Assembly (NCBI GenBank): GCA_035995165.1
Contig: DASYKU010000013.1
Location: 1 to 46,600 of the forward strand
Length of the DNA: 46,600 bases
Direction of reading: 5' to 3'
Source: Mycobacteriales bacterium
GTDB taxonomy: Bacteria; Actinomycetota; Actinomycetes; Mycobacteriales; CADCTP01
The stretch's first letter is position 1. Each line of letters opens with the position of its first letter. Below, piece after piece: positions 33,233 through 41,485 of this stretch. The notes beneath the pieces were generated by a model. That model was not told where the DNA came from. It searched no databases and worked only from the letters and a program-made list of their open reading frames with translations. Position numbers and translations under genes: made by a program.

Positions 33233-34449
33233 GCGGGCGCGAGCGGGGTGCACCTCGAGGCATGGTGCCGCTGGTCCTGCGGCGGGAGATCAGCACCCGG
33301 ATCCGGGAGCGCAGCTTCCTCATCTCGACGGCGATCACGCTGCTCATCGTCGCGGCGGTCGTCGTCATCCCGACGTTGTTCGACCCCGATGACAACGACG
33401 TGACCGTCGGCCTGGTCGGCAACTCCTCGACGGTCCGGCCCGCGCTCGAGCAGGCGGTGACCGTGCAGGGCGCGACCCTGACGATCACGCAGTACCCGGA
33501 CGAGGCCGCCGGCCGGGCGGCGGTCGACGGCGGCGACGCCGACGCCGTCTTCCTCGGCACCGACCGGGTGCTGGTCGACAAGAAGCTGTCGGGCACGACC
33601 GAGCAGGTCGTACAGACCGCGTACCGCCAGGCGGCGGGGGCGGCCCGGCTCACCGCCGCCGGTCTCGACGCCGCCGCGGTCACGCAGGCTCTCGACGTGC
33701 CACCGCTCGCGGTGACCGCCCTGAACCCGCCCGACCCGGACTCCGACTCCCGCCGCAGCGCCGCGTTCTTCGGCGTGCTGCTGCTCTACTTCCAGCTCAT
33801 CGGCTACGGCGTCTGGGTGGCGCTCGGCGTGGTCGAGGAGAAGTCCAGCCGGGTGGTGGAGCTGTTGCTGGCCACGCTGCGCCCGTGGCAGCTGCTCACC
33901 GGCAAGGTGATCGGCATCGGCCTGCTCGGGCTGGGTCAGCTGGTGCTCACCGGGCTGGTGGGCATCGTGGCCGCGCTCGGGACCGGCGCGGTGGACGTCC
34001 CGTCCGGCATCGCGGGTGTCGCCGGCCAGGTGCTGATCTGGTTCCTGCTCGGCTTCGCCTTCTACGCCTGCCTGTACGCGGCGCTCGCCTCCCTGGTGTC
34101 CCGGCAGGAGGAGGTCCAGAACGTCACCGCGCCACTGTCGATCCTGCTGGTCGGCAGCTTCTTCCTGGCGATCACCGCGCTCAACAGCCCCGACAGCGGG
34201 CTGGCGCGGGTGACGTCGATCCTGCCGCCGTTCTCCACGATGGTGATGCCGATCCGCTGGGCCGCGGGTGACGTGCCGTTCTGGCAGGTCGGGGTCTCGA
34301 TGCTGCTCATGGCCGTCGTGGTCGTGCTGCTCATCCGCCTCGCCGGCCGGATCTACGCCGGGGCGGTGCTCCGCAGCGGGCCGCGGGTCCGCATCCGCGA
34401 GGCGCTGGCGGCCGGCCGTGGCCGCGATCGCGCGACGACGGGAGTCTGA
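33229..34449 (+). CDS. ABC-2 type permease (NatB/YhaP-like)
   Basis: A 406-residue permease. An N-terminal membrane helix at about 31-50 is followed by an extracytoplasmic domain of about 120 residues, then five or six helices in the C-terminal half, the layout of NatB-like ABC-2 permeases (ABC2_membrane_3). EEKSSRVVELLLATLRPWQLLTGK near residue 203 is the typical cytoplasmic coupling segment. ATG 33229 is fused to the ATPase stop. The tail is Arg-rich. It ends 10 bp from the convergent permease gene of a different ABC system, with no terminator seen between them. Confidence 0.88.
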   Translation: MSGRERGAPRGMVPLVLRREISTRIRERSFLISTAITLLIVAAVVVIPTLFDPDDNDVTVGLVGNSSTVRPALEQAVTVQGATLTITQYPDEAAGRAAVDGGDADAVFLGTDRVLVDKKLSGTTEQVVQTAYRQAAGAARLTAAGLDAAAVTQALDVPPLAVTALNPPDPDSDSRRSAAFFGVLLLYFQLIGYGVWVALGVVEEKSSRVVELLLATLRPWQLLTGKVIGIGLLGLGQLVLTGLVGIVAALGTGAVDVPSGIAGVAGQVLIWFLLGFAFYACLYAALASLVSRQEEVQNVTAPLSILLVGSFFLAITALNSPDSGLARVTSILPPFSTMVMPIRWAAGDVPFWQVGVSMLLMAVVVVLLIRLAGRIYAGAVLRSGPRVRIREALAAGRGRDRATTGV

Positions 34450-34459
34450 GGACCGCACG

Positions 34460-35296
34460 TCACACGTCCCGCCGGTCGAGCACGAACAGGGCCACGCCGA
34501 GGAAGGCGGCGAGCCAGCCGGCGAGCACGAGCGCCGCCAGCCAGGTGCTGAGCTGGTCCGGGGAGTCGGCCAGCGGGGGCAGCGTGAGGCTGTCCGAGGC
34601 GGCTCCCGGCAGGTACTTCTGGCCGTGGTCCTCCCACCAGTGCGGGAGGAAGGGTGCCAGCACGTACGGGCCGAACAGCAGTCCGAGCAGCGCGGCCACC
34701 GAGCCGGCCGCGCTGCGGAGCACGAAGGTGAGCGCCACGCCGATCACCGGGAACAGCGGCGCCCCGGCGGCGACGCCGACGATGATCCGCAGGATCCGGC
34801 CGGTGCTCGCGGTCGGCAGGTCATAGCCGGCGAACATGATCCGGGCCACCAGCACCATCCCGGCCACCGCGACCAGCGTCGCCACGAAGGTCACCGCCGC
34901 GACCACCACGATCTTCGCCAGCAGCACCCGCTCCCGGCGGGGCGTCGCCGTGAAGGTCAGCGCAGCCATGCGGGACGAATACTCCGAGGACACCGCGGTG
35001 ACGCCGAGGACGGAGAACAGCGTCCCGGTCAGGATCGTGCCGATCAGCGAGGTCTCCACCGGGCTGAACGAGGCGCGCTCCGCCGCCGGCCACTCCTGCC
35101 AGGTGGCGAGCACGGCCCAGCCGAGCAGCGCGGTCGACCCGATACCGAGCACGGTGCCGAGCAGGAGCGTCACGCGGACCGAGCGCAGCGAGGCGAACTT
35201 CGTCCACTCCGACGCGAGCGTCGCCCCGAGACCGGGCGGAGACCCGAAGTCGGCCCGGGACCCGGACGCAGCGCGTACGTCGACGTCGGTGCTCAT
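34460..35296 (-). CDS. ABC-2 type permease, partner of the BcrA-like ATPase
   Basis: A 278-residue integral membrane protein with six hydrophobic segments after a roughly 40-residue cytoplasmic lead (SEWTKFASLRSVRVTLLL starts the first helix, a signature of actinobacterial ABC-2 permeases). SEYSSRMAALTFTATPRRERVLLAK near residue 105 is the coupling segment. ATG 35296 overlaps the ATPase stop (ATGA). It closes a minus-strand run of kinase, regulator, ATPase and permease, the usual arrangement for envelope-stress or antibiotic-response exporters. Confidence 0.9.
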   Translation of the reverse strand: MSTDVDVRAASGSRADFGSPPGLGATLASEWTKFASLRSVRVTLLLGTVLGIGSTALLGWAVLATWQEWPAAERASFSPVETSLIGTILTGTLFSVLGVTAVSSEYSSRMAALTFTATPRRERVLLAKIVVVAAVTFVATLVAVAGMVLVARIMFAGYDLPTASTGRILRIIVGVAAGAPLFPVIGVALTFVLRSAAGSVAALLGLLFGPYVLAPFLPHWWEDHGQKYLPGAASDSLTLPPLADSPDQLSTWLAALVLAGWLAAFLGVALFVLDRRDV

Positions 35297-36186
35297 GACT
35301 TCGCTCCCGTCTCGACCAGGTCGAGGAAGGCCGCCTCGAGAGTGCCCCGCAGCGGCGTCAGCTCGTGCAGCGTGATGCCAGCCGCCGCCGCGGCGTCGCC
35401 GACCTCGGCCGCGGTCAGTCCGCTCACCTCGATCGCGCCGTCCGGCTGGGATCGGATCCGGCCGCCGGCGGCGGCGAGGACGGGGTCGAGCCGGCCGGCC
35501 TCGGGCGAGATGACCCGAACCCGGCCACCGCCGTGTCGCCTGGTCAGCTCGGCCAGCGGGGTGTCGGCCATCAGCCGCCCGTCGCCGATCACGAGCACGT
35601 GGTCGGCGGTCTCCTCCATCTCGGCCATCAGGTGGCTGGAGACCAGGACGGTCCGCCCCTCGGCGGCCAGCGTCCGCAACAGCACCCGCACCTGCCGGAT
35701 CCCGTCCGGGTCCAGCCCGTTGACCGGCTCGTCGAGCAGCAACGTCCCGGGCTCGCCGAGCAGCGCCGCCGCCAGGCCCAGCCGTTGCGACATGCCGAGG
35801 GAGAACCCACGGACCTTCCGGTCGGCTGCCTCGGTCAGCCCGACCAGGTCGAGGACCTCGTCCACGCGTCGCAGCGGGATCCCGCCGGCCCGGGCCAGCC
35901 AGGTCAGGTGCCGCCGGGCCGTCCGGTTGCCGTGCACCGCCTTCGCGTCGAGCAGCGCGCCGACCTCCCGCAACGGCGCCGCCAGCTCCCGGTACGGCTT
36001 GCCGTGCACCGTCGCGTACCCGCTCGTCGGCCGGTCGAGGCCGAGGATCAGCCGCATCGTCGTCGACTTGCCCGACCCGTTCGGACCGAGGAAGCCGGTC
36101 ACCAGCCCGGGCCGGACGTCAAAGCTCACCCGGTCGACGGCCATGGTCTCGCCGTACCGCTTGGACACGTTGCGGACCTCGATCAC
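35293..36186 (-). CDS. ABC-2 type transporter ATPase (BcrA-like)
   Basis: A 297-residue ATPase with Walker A GPNGSGKST near residue 35, signature FSLGMSQRLGLA near 129, Walker B LLLDEPVNGLDPDG near 150 and switch His in SSHL. The C-terminal 80 residues are the extension of BcrA/drug-export ATPases. GTG 36186 has GGAGGA 5-6 nt upstream. A TAGCGT box at 36249-36244 (minus) is a likely -10, so the transporter pair has its own promoter downstream of the two-component genes. Regulation by the adjacent NarL-type regulator is plausible from position. Confidence 0.9.
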   Translation of the reverse strand: MIEVRNVSKRYGETMAVDRVSFDVRPGLVTGFLGPNGSGKSTTMRLILGLDRPTSGYATVHGKPYRELAAPLREVGALLDAKAVHGNRTARRHLTWLARAGGIPLRRVDEVLDLVGLTEAADRKVRGFSLGMSQRLGLAAALLGEPGTLLLDEPVNGLDPDGIRQVRVLLRTLAAEGRTVLVSSHLMAEMEETADHVLVIGDGRLMADTPLAELTRRHGGGRVRVISPEAGRLDPVLAAAGGRIRSQPDGAIEVSGLTAAEVGDAAAAAGITLHELTPLRGTLEAAFLDLVETGAKS

Positions 36187-36243
36187 GACGGTCCTCCGTC
36201 GGGTCGCCGGTGAGATGCGGGTTCGTCGTCGATCACGGAGACG

Positions 36244-36249
36244 ACGCTA
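36244..36249 (-). promoter_or_regulatory. -10 box of the BcrA-like ABC operon
   Basis: TAGCGT on the minus strand predicts a transcript start near 36237, about 50 nt before GTG 36186. The region just upstream may hold the response-regulator site; no clear repeat is seen. Confidence 0.35.
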
Positions 36250-36292
36250 GGAGCGGACGGGTCTCCGCACATCCGACGTGAGGACCGTCCTG

Positions 36293-36323
36293 GACCTCCT
36301 CCGTAGGAAGGAGGAAGGAGGTC
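36293..36323 (-). terminator. Hairpin at the end of the response-regulator gene
   Basis: GACCTCCT (36293-36300) and AGGAGGTC (36316-36323) form an 8-bp stem with a 15-nt loop that touches the regulator's stop codon. Direct repeats GACCGTCC flank it at 36283-36290 and 36325-36332. Confidence 0.45.
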
Positions 36324-37023
36324 AGACCGTCCGGGGCCGGACCAGCCCGACGTCGTACGCCAGCACGACCGCCTGCACCCGGTCCCGCAACCCGAACTTG
36401 CGCAGCACCGCCGAGACGTGCGACTTCACCGTCGTCTCGCTCAACGACAGCCGCGCCGCGATCTCCGCGTTGGACAGCGCCGACGCGACCAGCCGCAGCA
36501 CCTCCCGCTCCCGCTCGGTGAGCCGGTCGAGCTCGGCCGGCGACGCGGAGGAGCCGGCGGAGCCCGGGGAGCCGGGGGAGCCGGAGGAGGAGGCCGACGC
36601 ACCGGCCATCATCCGGTCCAGCAACCGCCGCGTCACCGACGGCGCGAGCAGCGCGTCGCCGGCGGCCACCACCCGGACCGCGTCGACCAGGTCGCCCGGC
36701 CGCGCGTCCTTGAGCAGGAAGCCGCTCGCACCCGCCCGCAGCGCCGCGAACACCGAGTCGTCGGCGTCGTACGTCGTGAGGACGACGATCCGGGTGCTGC
36801 TCCCGGAGGAGACGATCCGCCGCGTCGCCTCCAGCCCGTCCATCACCGGCATCCGGATGTCCATCAGCACGACGTCGGGTCGCAGGTCGGCGGCCAGCGC
36901 CACGGCTTCCTGCCCGTCCGCCGCCTCACCGACGACCGACAGGTCGGGACGGGCGTCGAGGATCATCCGGAAGCCGCCGCGGACCAGCGCCTGATCGTCC
37001 GCGAGGAGGACCCGTACGGTCAC
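36322..37023 (-). CDS. NarL/LuxR-family response regulator
   Basis: A 233-residue regulator: receiver domain at residues 1-120 with Asp9/Asp10, phospho-acceptor D55 (LMDIRMP), Thr in VVLTTYD and Lys in FLLKDAR. A serine/glycine/proline spacer of about 20 residues near 143-162 follows, then a LuxR-type helix-turn-helix (LTEREREVLRLVASALSNAEIAARL). GTG 37023 overlaps the kinase stop (GTGA). It presumably controls the ABC genes just downstream. The spacer is longer and more repetitive than usual. Confidence 0.93.
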   Translation of the reverse strand: MTVRVLLADDQALVRGGFRMILDARPDLSVVGEAADGQEAVALAADLRPDVVLMDIRMPVMDGLEATRRIVSSGSSTRIVVLTTYDADDSVFAALRAGASGFLLKDARPGDLVDAVRVVAAGDALLAPSVTRRLLDRMMAGASASSSGSPGSPGSAGSSASPAELDRLTEREREVLRLVASALSNAEIAARLSLSETTVKSHVSAVLRKFGLRDRVQAVVLAYDVGLVRPRTV

Positions 37024-38096
37024 CGCGCCGCCTCCAGCGGCAGTCGCGCCCGGACCCGGAAGCCGCCGTCGGGCATCGGCCCGGCGTCCAGCGTGCCGCC
37101 GAGCATCGCCGCCCGCTCCCGCATCCCGGCCAGCCCCCGACCCGGTCCGGAGCCGGCATCGGAAGGCGCGGTCCCGTCGTCGGACACGTCCAGCTCCAGG
37201 TCCCCGCCGACGGTCCGGATCGTGACCGACGCGCGAGTCGCCCGGGCGTGCCGCAGCGTGTTCGTCAACGCCTCCTGCACGATCCGGTACGCCGACAGGT
37301 CCACCCCCGCCGGCAGATCCAGTCCGGCTGCTCCCTCGCGATGCACCGCGACCTCCAACCCCGCCTCCTGCAGGGGAGCGGTGAGCTCGGCCAGTCGCCC
37401 GAGCCCCGGCCGCGGCGCCGATACCGCGCCCAGCAGCTGCCGCAGCTCGCCCAGGGCCTCCCGCCCGGCGGCCTCGATCGAGCGCAGCGCCGTCCGGGCC
37501 TGGTCCGGACGGCTGTCGAAGACGTCGTCCGCGGCCGCCGCCTGGACCACGATCACCGACACGCTGTGTGCGATCACGTCGTGGAGCTCGCGGGCGATGC
37601 GGGCCTGCTCCTCGCCGACCGCTCGCCGGGACGCCTCGAGGATGGCCTGCCGCCGGCTCCGTACGGCCTCGCCCAGCGCCCAGATCGCCACTGCGACGGC
37701 CATCGCGAACCAGACGTCCTCCAGCACCGAGTCGAGCAGCGCCACCGCGGTCAGCCCCAGTACGGCGGCCAGCCCCGGCAAGGACAGCCGCGGCGGCCGG
37801 ACCACCGTCAGCGACCACATCGCCACCAGCGCCCCGACCGGGAAGACCGCGTACGGCGCGAGCAGCTGGAGGACCAGCCCGAGGACCAGCGTCGCCAGCA
37901 TCACCCGCACCGGCTCGGGCCGTCGCCAGATCAGCACGGCGCCGGACCCCACCGCGCACACCACCCCGAGCAGCGTCAGCCAGGACCCGTGGTCCTGACC
38001 CGGATCGATGATCAGCGCCGTCTGATAGATCCCGACCGCGGCCGGGATGGCCACGTCGAGGACGCGGCGCACAGATCCGGCAAAGCGCGAGGGCAC
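37020..38096 (-). CDS. Sensor histidine kinase, HisKA_3 type
   Basis: A 358-residue kinase with four or five membrane helices in the first 140 residues and almost no extracytoplasmic loop, so it probably senses within or at the membrane (intramembrane-sensing type). The phospho-acceptor His172 is in ARELHDVIAHSV. The HATPase N-box is EALTNTLRHA near 275, with DDG and GRGLAGMRERA as later nucleotide motifs. GTG 38096 lies only 7 bp after the photolyase stop, so all of photolyase, kinase and regulator may share a transcript. It is fused by 4 bp to its response regulator. Confidence 0.92.
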   Translation of the reverse strand: MPSRFAGSVRRVLDVAIPAAVGIYQTALIIDPGQDHGSWLTLLGVVCAVGSGAVLIWRRPEPVRVMLATLVLGLVLQLLAPYAVFPVGALVAMWSLTVVRPPRLSLPGLAAVLGLTAVALLDSVLEDVWFAMAVAVAIWALGEAVRSRRQAILEASRRAVGEEQARIARELHDVIAHSVSVIVVQAAAADDVFDSRPDQARTALRSIEAAGREALGELRQLLGAVSAPRPGLGRLAELTAPLQEAGLEVAVHREGAAGLDLPAGVDLSAYRIVQEALTNTLRHARATRASVTIRTVGGDLELDVSDDGTAPSDAGSGPGRGLAGMRERAAMLGGTLDAGPMPDGGFRVRARLPLEAAR

Positions 38097-38103
38097 GCCC
38101 GGA

Positions 38104-39459
38104 TTATCGGCGCACCTTCTCGTACCGGGCCAGCGCCTCCTCGCGCTCTGCCGCGTGATCGACCATGCGGTCCGGATAGCCGTCAGGAGGTCCGCCCGGC
38201 AGATCCCACGGTTCGTGCACGGCGGCGCCCTCGACCGACCGCAGCTCCGGCACGTACCGGCGGACGTAGTTCCCGGAGGGGTCGAACTTCCGTCCCTGCG
38301 TGATCGGGTTGAACACCCGGTAGAACGGCGAGGCGTCCGTGCCGCAGCCGGCGACCCACTGCCAGCCGTGGTTGTTCGAGGCGAGATCCCCGTCCACGAG
38401 GTGGTTCAGGAACTCCCGCGCGCCCAGCCCCCAGTCCAGGTGCAGGTCCTTGACCAGGAACGACGCGACGATCATGCGGACCCGGTTGTGCACCCAGGCC
38501 TCCGCCCGCAGCTGCCGCATGCCCGCGTCGACGATCGGGTAGCCGGTCCGTCCCTCGGCCCAGGCCGCGAACCGGTCCCGGTCCGAGTCCACCTCCATCC
38601 GCGTGTACGCCTTGTTCAGGCACTCGCGGGCGGTGCGCGGCTCCTGCCAGAGCACGTCGGCGTAGAACTCCCGCCAGGCCAGCTCCTTGCGGAAGGTCTC
38701 CGTCCCCGTCCCGGTACGCCCGGACAGGTCTGCCAGCAGCGTGCGCGGATGCACCGCGCCGTACTTCAGGTAGACCGAGAGGCGACTCGTCGACGGCTTG
38801 TCCGGCCGGTTGCGCCCGTCCGAGTAGTCCCGCAGCGCCGACTCGCGGAAGTCCTCCCAGCGCTGCAGCGCCGCCGCCTCGCCCGCGTCCGGCAGCGTGA
38901 GCCCGGGCGGCAGGTCGGGATCCTTCGGGATCCCGGTCGAGTCCACCCCGGTCAGCCAGCGGACCTCGGCCTTGGCCGAGTCGGCCGGGGCGCGCCAGCC
39001 GTGCCGCATCCAGGCCCGGAAGAACGGCGTGTAGACCCGGAACGGCGTGTCGTCGTCCTTGCGCACCCGCCCCGGCGCGACCGCGTACGGCGAGCCGGTC
39101 CGGACCAGCTCGACCCCGTCCGGCAGCGCCTTCTCGACCCTCGCGTCCCGCTCCCGCCCGTACGGGCCGAAGTCGGCGGCGACGTGCACGGACGACGCCT
39201 CGACCTCGCGGGCCACCCGCGGCACCACGTTCTCCGGCTTGCCCCGCAGCACCACCAGCCGGTCGCCGAGCGCGTCGTCCAGCTCCCGCAGCGAGCGGTA
39301 GAGGAAGGCCAGCCGGGGAGCGCCGCTGGGCTTGCGCAGCGCGTCGTCGAGCACGAACAACGGGAGCACGCCGCCGTCGGCCGACTCGGAGAGGGCCGCG
39401 AGCAACGCCGGGTTGTCGCCGATCCGCAGGTCCCGCCGGAACCACAACACGCTGGTCAC
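38104..39459 (-). CDS. phr: Deoxyribodipyrimidine photolyase, class I CPD type
   Basis: A 451-residue flavoprotein that repairs cyclobutane pyrimidine dimers using blue light. The N-terminal alpha/beta domain (WFRRDLRIGDNPAL at 6-19) would bind an antenna cofactor. The C-terminal FAD domain shows TSRLSVYLKYGAVHPR, WREFYADVLW, GYPIVDAGMRQLRAEAW and SNNHGWQWVAGCGTDASPFYRVFNP segments, all typical of class I. GTG 39459 lies 7 nt after a TAGGGT box, suggesting a leaderless message. The two-component kinase follows 7 bp downstream on the same strand. Confidence 0.95.
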   Translation of the reverse strand: MTSVLWFRRDLRIGDNPALLAALSESADGGVLPLFVLDDALRKPSGAPRLAFLYRSLRELDDALGDRLVVLRGKPENVVPRVAREVEASSVHVAADFGPYGRERDARVEKALPDGVELVRTGSPYAVAPGRVRKDDDTPFRVYTPFFRAWMRHGWRAPADSAKAEVRWLTGVDSTGIPKDPDLPPGLTLPDAGEAAALQRWEDFRESALRDYSDGRNRPDKPSTSRLSVYLKYGAVHPRTLLADLSGRTGTGTETFRKELAWREFYADVLWQEPRTARECLNKAYTRMEVDSDRDRFAAWAEGRTGYPIVDAGMRQLRAEAWVHNRVRMIVASFLVKDLHLDWGLGAREFLNHLVDGDLASNNHGWQWVAGCGTDASPFYRVFNPITQGRKFDPSGNYVRRYVPELRSVEGAAVHEPWDLPGGPPDGYPDRMVDHAAEREEALARYEKVRR

Positions 39460-39466
39460 CGCCGTG

Positions 39467-39472
39467 ACCCTA
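39467..39472 (-). promoter_or_regulatory. -10 box for a leaderless phr transcript
   Basis: TAGGGT on the minus strand ends 7 nt before the phr GTG, leaving no room for a Shine-Dalgarno. It is part of the palindrome CCCTAGGG. Confidence 0.4.
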
Positions 39473-39536
39473 GGGCGGGATCGCGGCCGGCGCCTGTCGA
39501 GGGAACCCGGGGCCCGTCCCGTACGTCCGACGACAC

Positions 39537-39962
39537 ATGGTGACGGCCCGACTCCGTGCCCAACTCGTCCTGCTGACCGCGGGCGGGGCGATCCTCCTGT
39601 CCGCCTGCGGGAACGCGACCCCGCAATCAGGCGCCGCGCCCGCCCCGGCGAGCCCCACCAGCGCCACGCCGCCGTTCTCGGTCCCGCCCACGGTTCCGTC
39701 CGGAGGGGGTGGGGTGCAGCCCGGCCCCACCGGCATCCCGATCGGCACCGGCAAGCCCGTCGTGATCGACGGCATCATCGAGACCGGCGTCGAGCCCGGC
39801 TGCAAGGTGCTCAACGCCGGCAACACCCGATACCTCGTCCTGACCAGCAAGGACGTGCCGATGGGCGTGCCCGTCCGGGTCGAGGGAGTGCTCCAGCCCG
39901 GGGTTTTGAGCACCTGCCAGCAGGGGACGCCACTGCGGGTGACTAGCGTGAAGCGTCGCTGA
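39537..39962 (+). CDS. Putative lipoprotein of unknown function
   Basis: A 141-residue secreted protein. The first 23 residues are a lipoprotein signal with lipobox LSAC, so Cys24 would be lipidated. Then comes a Pro/Ser/Thr/Gly-rich spacer (about 28-70) and a small beta-rich domain (about 72-139) containing two cysteines (GCKVL and STCQQ) that could form a disulfide. The domain pattern (VVIDGIIETGVEPGCKVL, then YLVL, then VRVEGVL, then LRVTSVK) looks like a small OB-like barrel, without certain assignment. It is divergent from phr and 40 bp upstream of DUF5709. Confidence 0.78.
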   Translation: MVTARLRAQLVLLTAGGAILLSACGNATPQSGAAPAPASPTSATPPFSVPPTVPSGGGGVQPGPTGIPIGTGKPVVIDGIIETGVEPGCKVLNAGNTRYLVLTSKDVPMGVPVRVEGVLQPGVLSTCQQGTPLRVTSVKRR

Positions 39963-40002
39963 CCGGCGGCGAGAGCAGCCATAGACCGAGGGAGACGGAC
40001 TC

Positions 40003-40602
40003 ATGAGCGTGGATCCGGGCTCGATGGAATCGGGGAGCGACCCGCAGGACGCTCTCATGGATCCCGACGAGGAGACGACCCTCGAGGACAACGAGACCTT
40101 CGACGACATCGACGAGGGCGACGACTCGACGGACCCCAAGTCCTCCATCTACGACACGAGCTGGGTCCCGGACGACCGCCCCAGCCACCGCACCGACTTC
40201 GGCAACACCCTCTCCGAGATGCGCGACGGCGAGTCGCTGGACCAGCATCTGGCCGAGGAGGAGCCGGACGTGCTGGAGCGCGAGCTCGGTGACCCGGTCG
40301 ACCAGATCGACCCGCCCCGCGGCGAGCTCATCGACACCGACGAGACCACCGACGGCCGCGCCGCCACCGCCGCGGACCTCGAGGACCCCGAGGCCGACCG
40401 GCTGGTCGAGGAGGAGGACGGCGACACCGAGGTGCCGACCGCGGACTTCGACGAGCAGGAGCCGCGCGCCGGCCGGCTGGTCGAGCCGGACGAGGGCCTG
40501 GAGTCGGACACCGAGAAGGACATGATCGCGTACGACGCGGGCATCTCCGGGGCCGGCGCCTCCGCCGAGGAGGCCGCCGTCCACATCACCGACGAGCCGT
40601 AA
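40003..40602 (+). CDS. DUF5709 acidic protein
   Basis: A 199-residue, extremely acidic, probably largely disordered cytoplasmic protein resembling the actinobacterial DUF5709 family (YDTSWVPDDRP, ESLDQHLAEEEPDV and DEQEPRAGRLVEPDEG are the recurring parts). Function unknown. ATG 40003 has GAGGGAGA upstream. It ends 3 bp before the convergent GntR gene. Confidence 0.8.
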   Translation: MSVDPGSMESGSDPQDALMDPDEETTLEDNETFDDIDEGDDSTDPKSSIYDTSWVPDDRPSHRTDFGNTLSEMRDGESLDQHLAEEEPDVLERELGDPVDQIDPPRGELIDTDETTDGRAATAADLEDPEADRLVEEEDGDTEVPTADFDEQEPRAGRLVEPDEGLESDTEKDMIAYDAGISGAGASAEEAAVHITDEP

Positions 40603-40605
40603 CGG

Positions 40606-41370
40606 CTAGCGGCCCGGCCGCGGCACCTCCAGCGCCACGTGCAGCTGGTAGCGGTCGGCCCGGTACGTCGAGACCGCGAACTCGACCGGACGATCGCCGA
40701 CGAACGACCGGCGCTGCAGCAGCAGGACCGCGGCGGCGCCGGCCGGCAGGTCCAGCAGGGCCGCGTCGGTCGGGTCGGCGATGCCGGCCTCGATGGTCTG
40801 CTCGCCGCGATCCAGCAGCACGCCGTACGTCGAGGCGAGCAGGTCGTACAGCGACCGGCCCGCCAGCGACTCCTCGGACAGGCCGGGCGCGACCGCGGCC
40901 GGGATGTGCGAGCGCTCGACCGCCATCGGGATCCCGTCGGCGGTCCGCAGCCGCTCGATGACGTGAACCTCGTCGCCGGGCGCGATCTGCAGCATCCGGG
41001 CCAGGTGCGCGCTGGCCTCGTCGGTCCGCCGGTCGAGGTCGCGGGAGCCGGGCTCCAGCCCGCGCGCCCGCATGTCCTCGGTGAACGAGGCCAGCCGCAG
41101 CGGCATCTCGATCTTCGGCCGGGCCACGAACGTGCCCTTGCCCTGCACCCGGTAGAGCCGGCCCTCGGAGACCAGGTGGTCCACCGACTGCCGGACGGTC
41201 ATCCGGGACAGGCCGAAGCGCGCCGACAGCTCCCGCTCGGACGGGATCGACTGATCGGCATCCAGCTCGGTCTCGACCAGGTCCAGCAGGATCTCCCGAA
41301 GCTGCGAGTACTTCGGGACCGGGCTGTGGTGGTCGATCGTGACCTTTCCCGCGGTCTCTCCGGCGGCCAT
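40606..41370 (-). CDS. GntR/HutC-family regulator, DasR-like
   Basis: A 254-residue repressor with an N-terminal winged helix (about 18-85; YSQLREILLDLVETEL, then SERELSARFGLSRMTVRQSVDHLVSEG) and a C-terminal UTRA ligand domain (about 100-245). It closely resembles DasR, which senses GlcN-6-P or GlcNAc-6-P and represses amino-sugar genes. It is divergent from nagA, and the shared 115-bp region carries three overlapping dre-like operators, so self-control and control of nagA are both likely. ATG 41370 has an AAGGAAGAAGG ribosome site. Confidence 0.9.
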   Translation of the reverse strand: MAAGETAGKVTIDHHSPVPKYSQLREILLDLVETELDADQSIPSERELSARFGLSRMTVRQSVDHLVSEGRLYRVQGKGTFVARPKIEMPLRLASFTEDMRARGLEPGSRDLDRRTDEASAHLARMLQIAPGDEVHVIERLRTADGIPMAVERSHIPAAVAPGLSEESLAGRSLYDLLASTYGVLLDRGEQTIEAGIADPTDAALLDLPAGAAAVLLLQRRSFVGDRPVEFAVSTYRADRYQLHVALEVPRPGR

Positions 41371-41405
41371 TGCGCCTTCTTCCTTCCCGCGGTTACAGTC
41401 GCCGC

Positions 41406-41447
41406 ACTGGTATGGACCGGTCTAGTCCGGAAGTGGACCAGACCACA
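41406..41447. promoter_or_regulatory. Cluster of three dre-like (DasR) operators
   Basis: Three 16-mers resemble the DasR-responsive element (A[CG]TGGTCTAGACCA[CG]T): ACTGGTATGGACCGGT at 41406-41421, ACCGGTCTAGTCCGGA at 41416-41431 (overlapping the first) and AGTGGACCAGACCACA at 41432-41447. They lie between the divergent GntR and nagA genes, covering the likely promoters of both. The consensus is from the Streptomyces literature as remembered. Confidence 0.7.
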
Positions 41448-41485
41448 AAGCACAGTGTCAATGTTCCTGCCCGGGGGAGGTTCCC

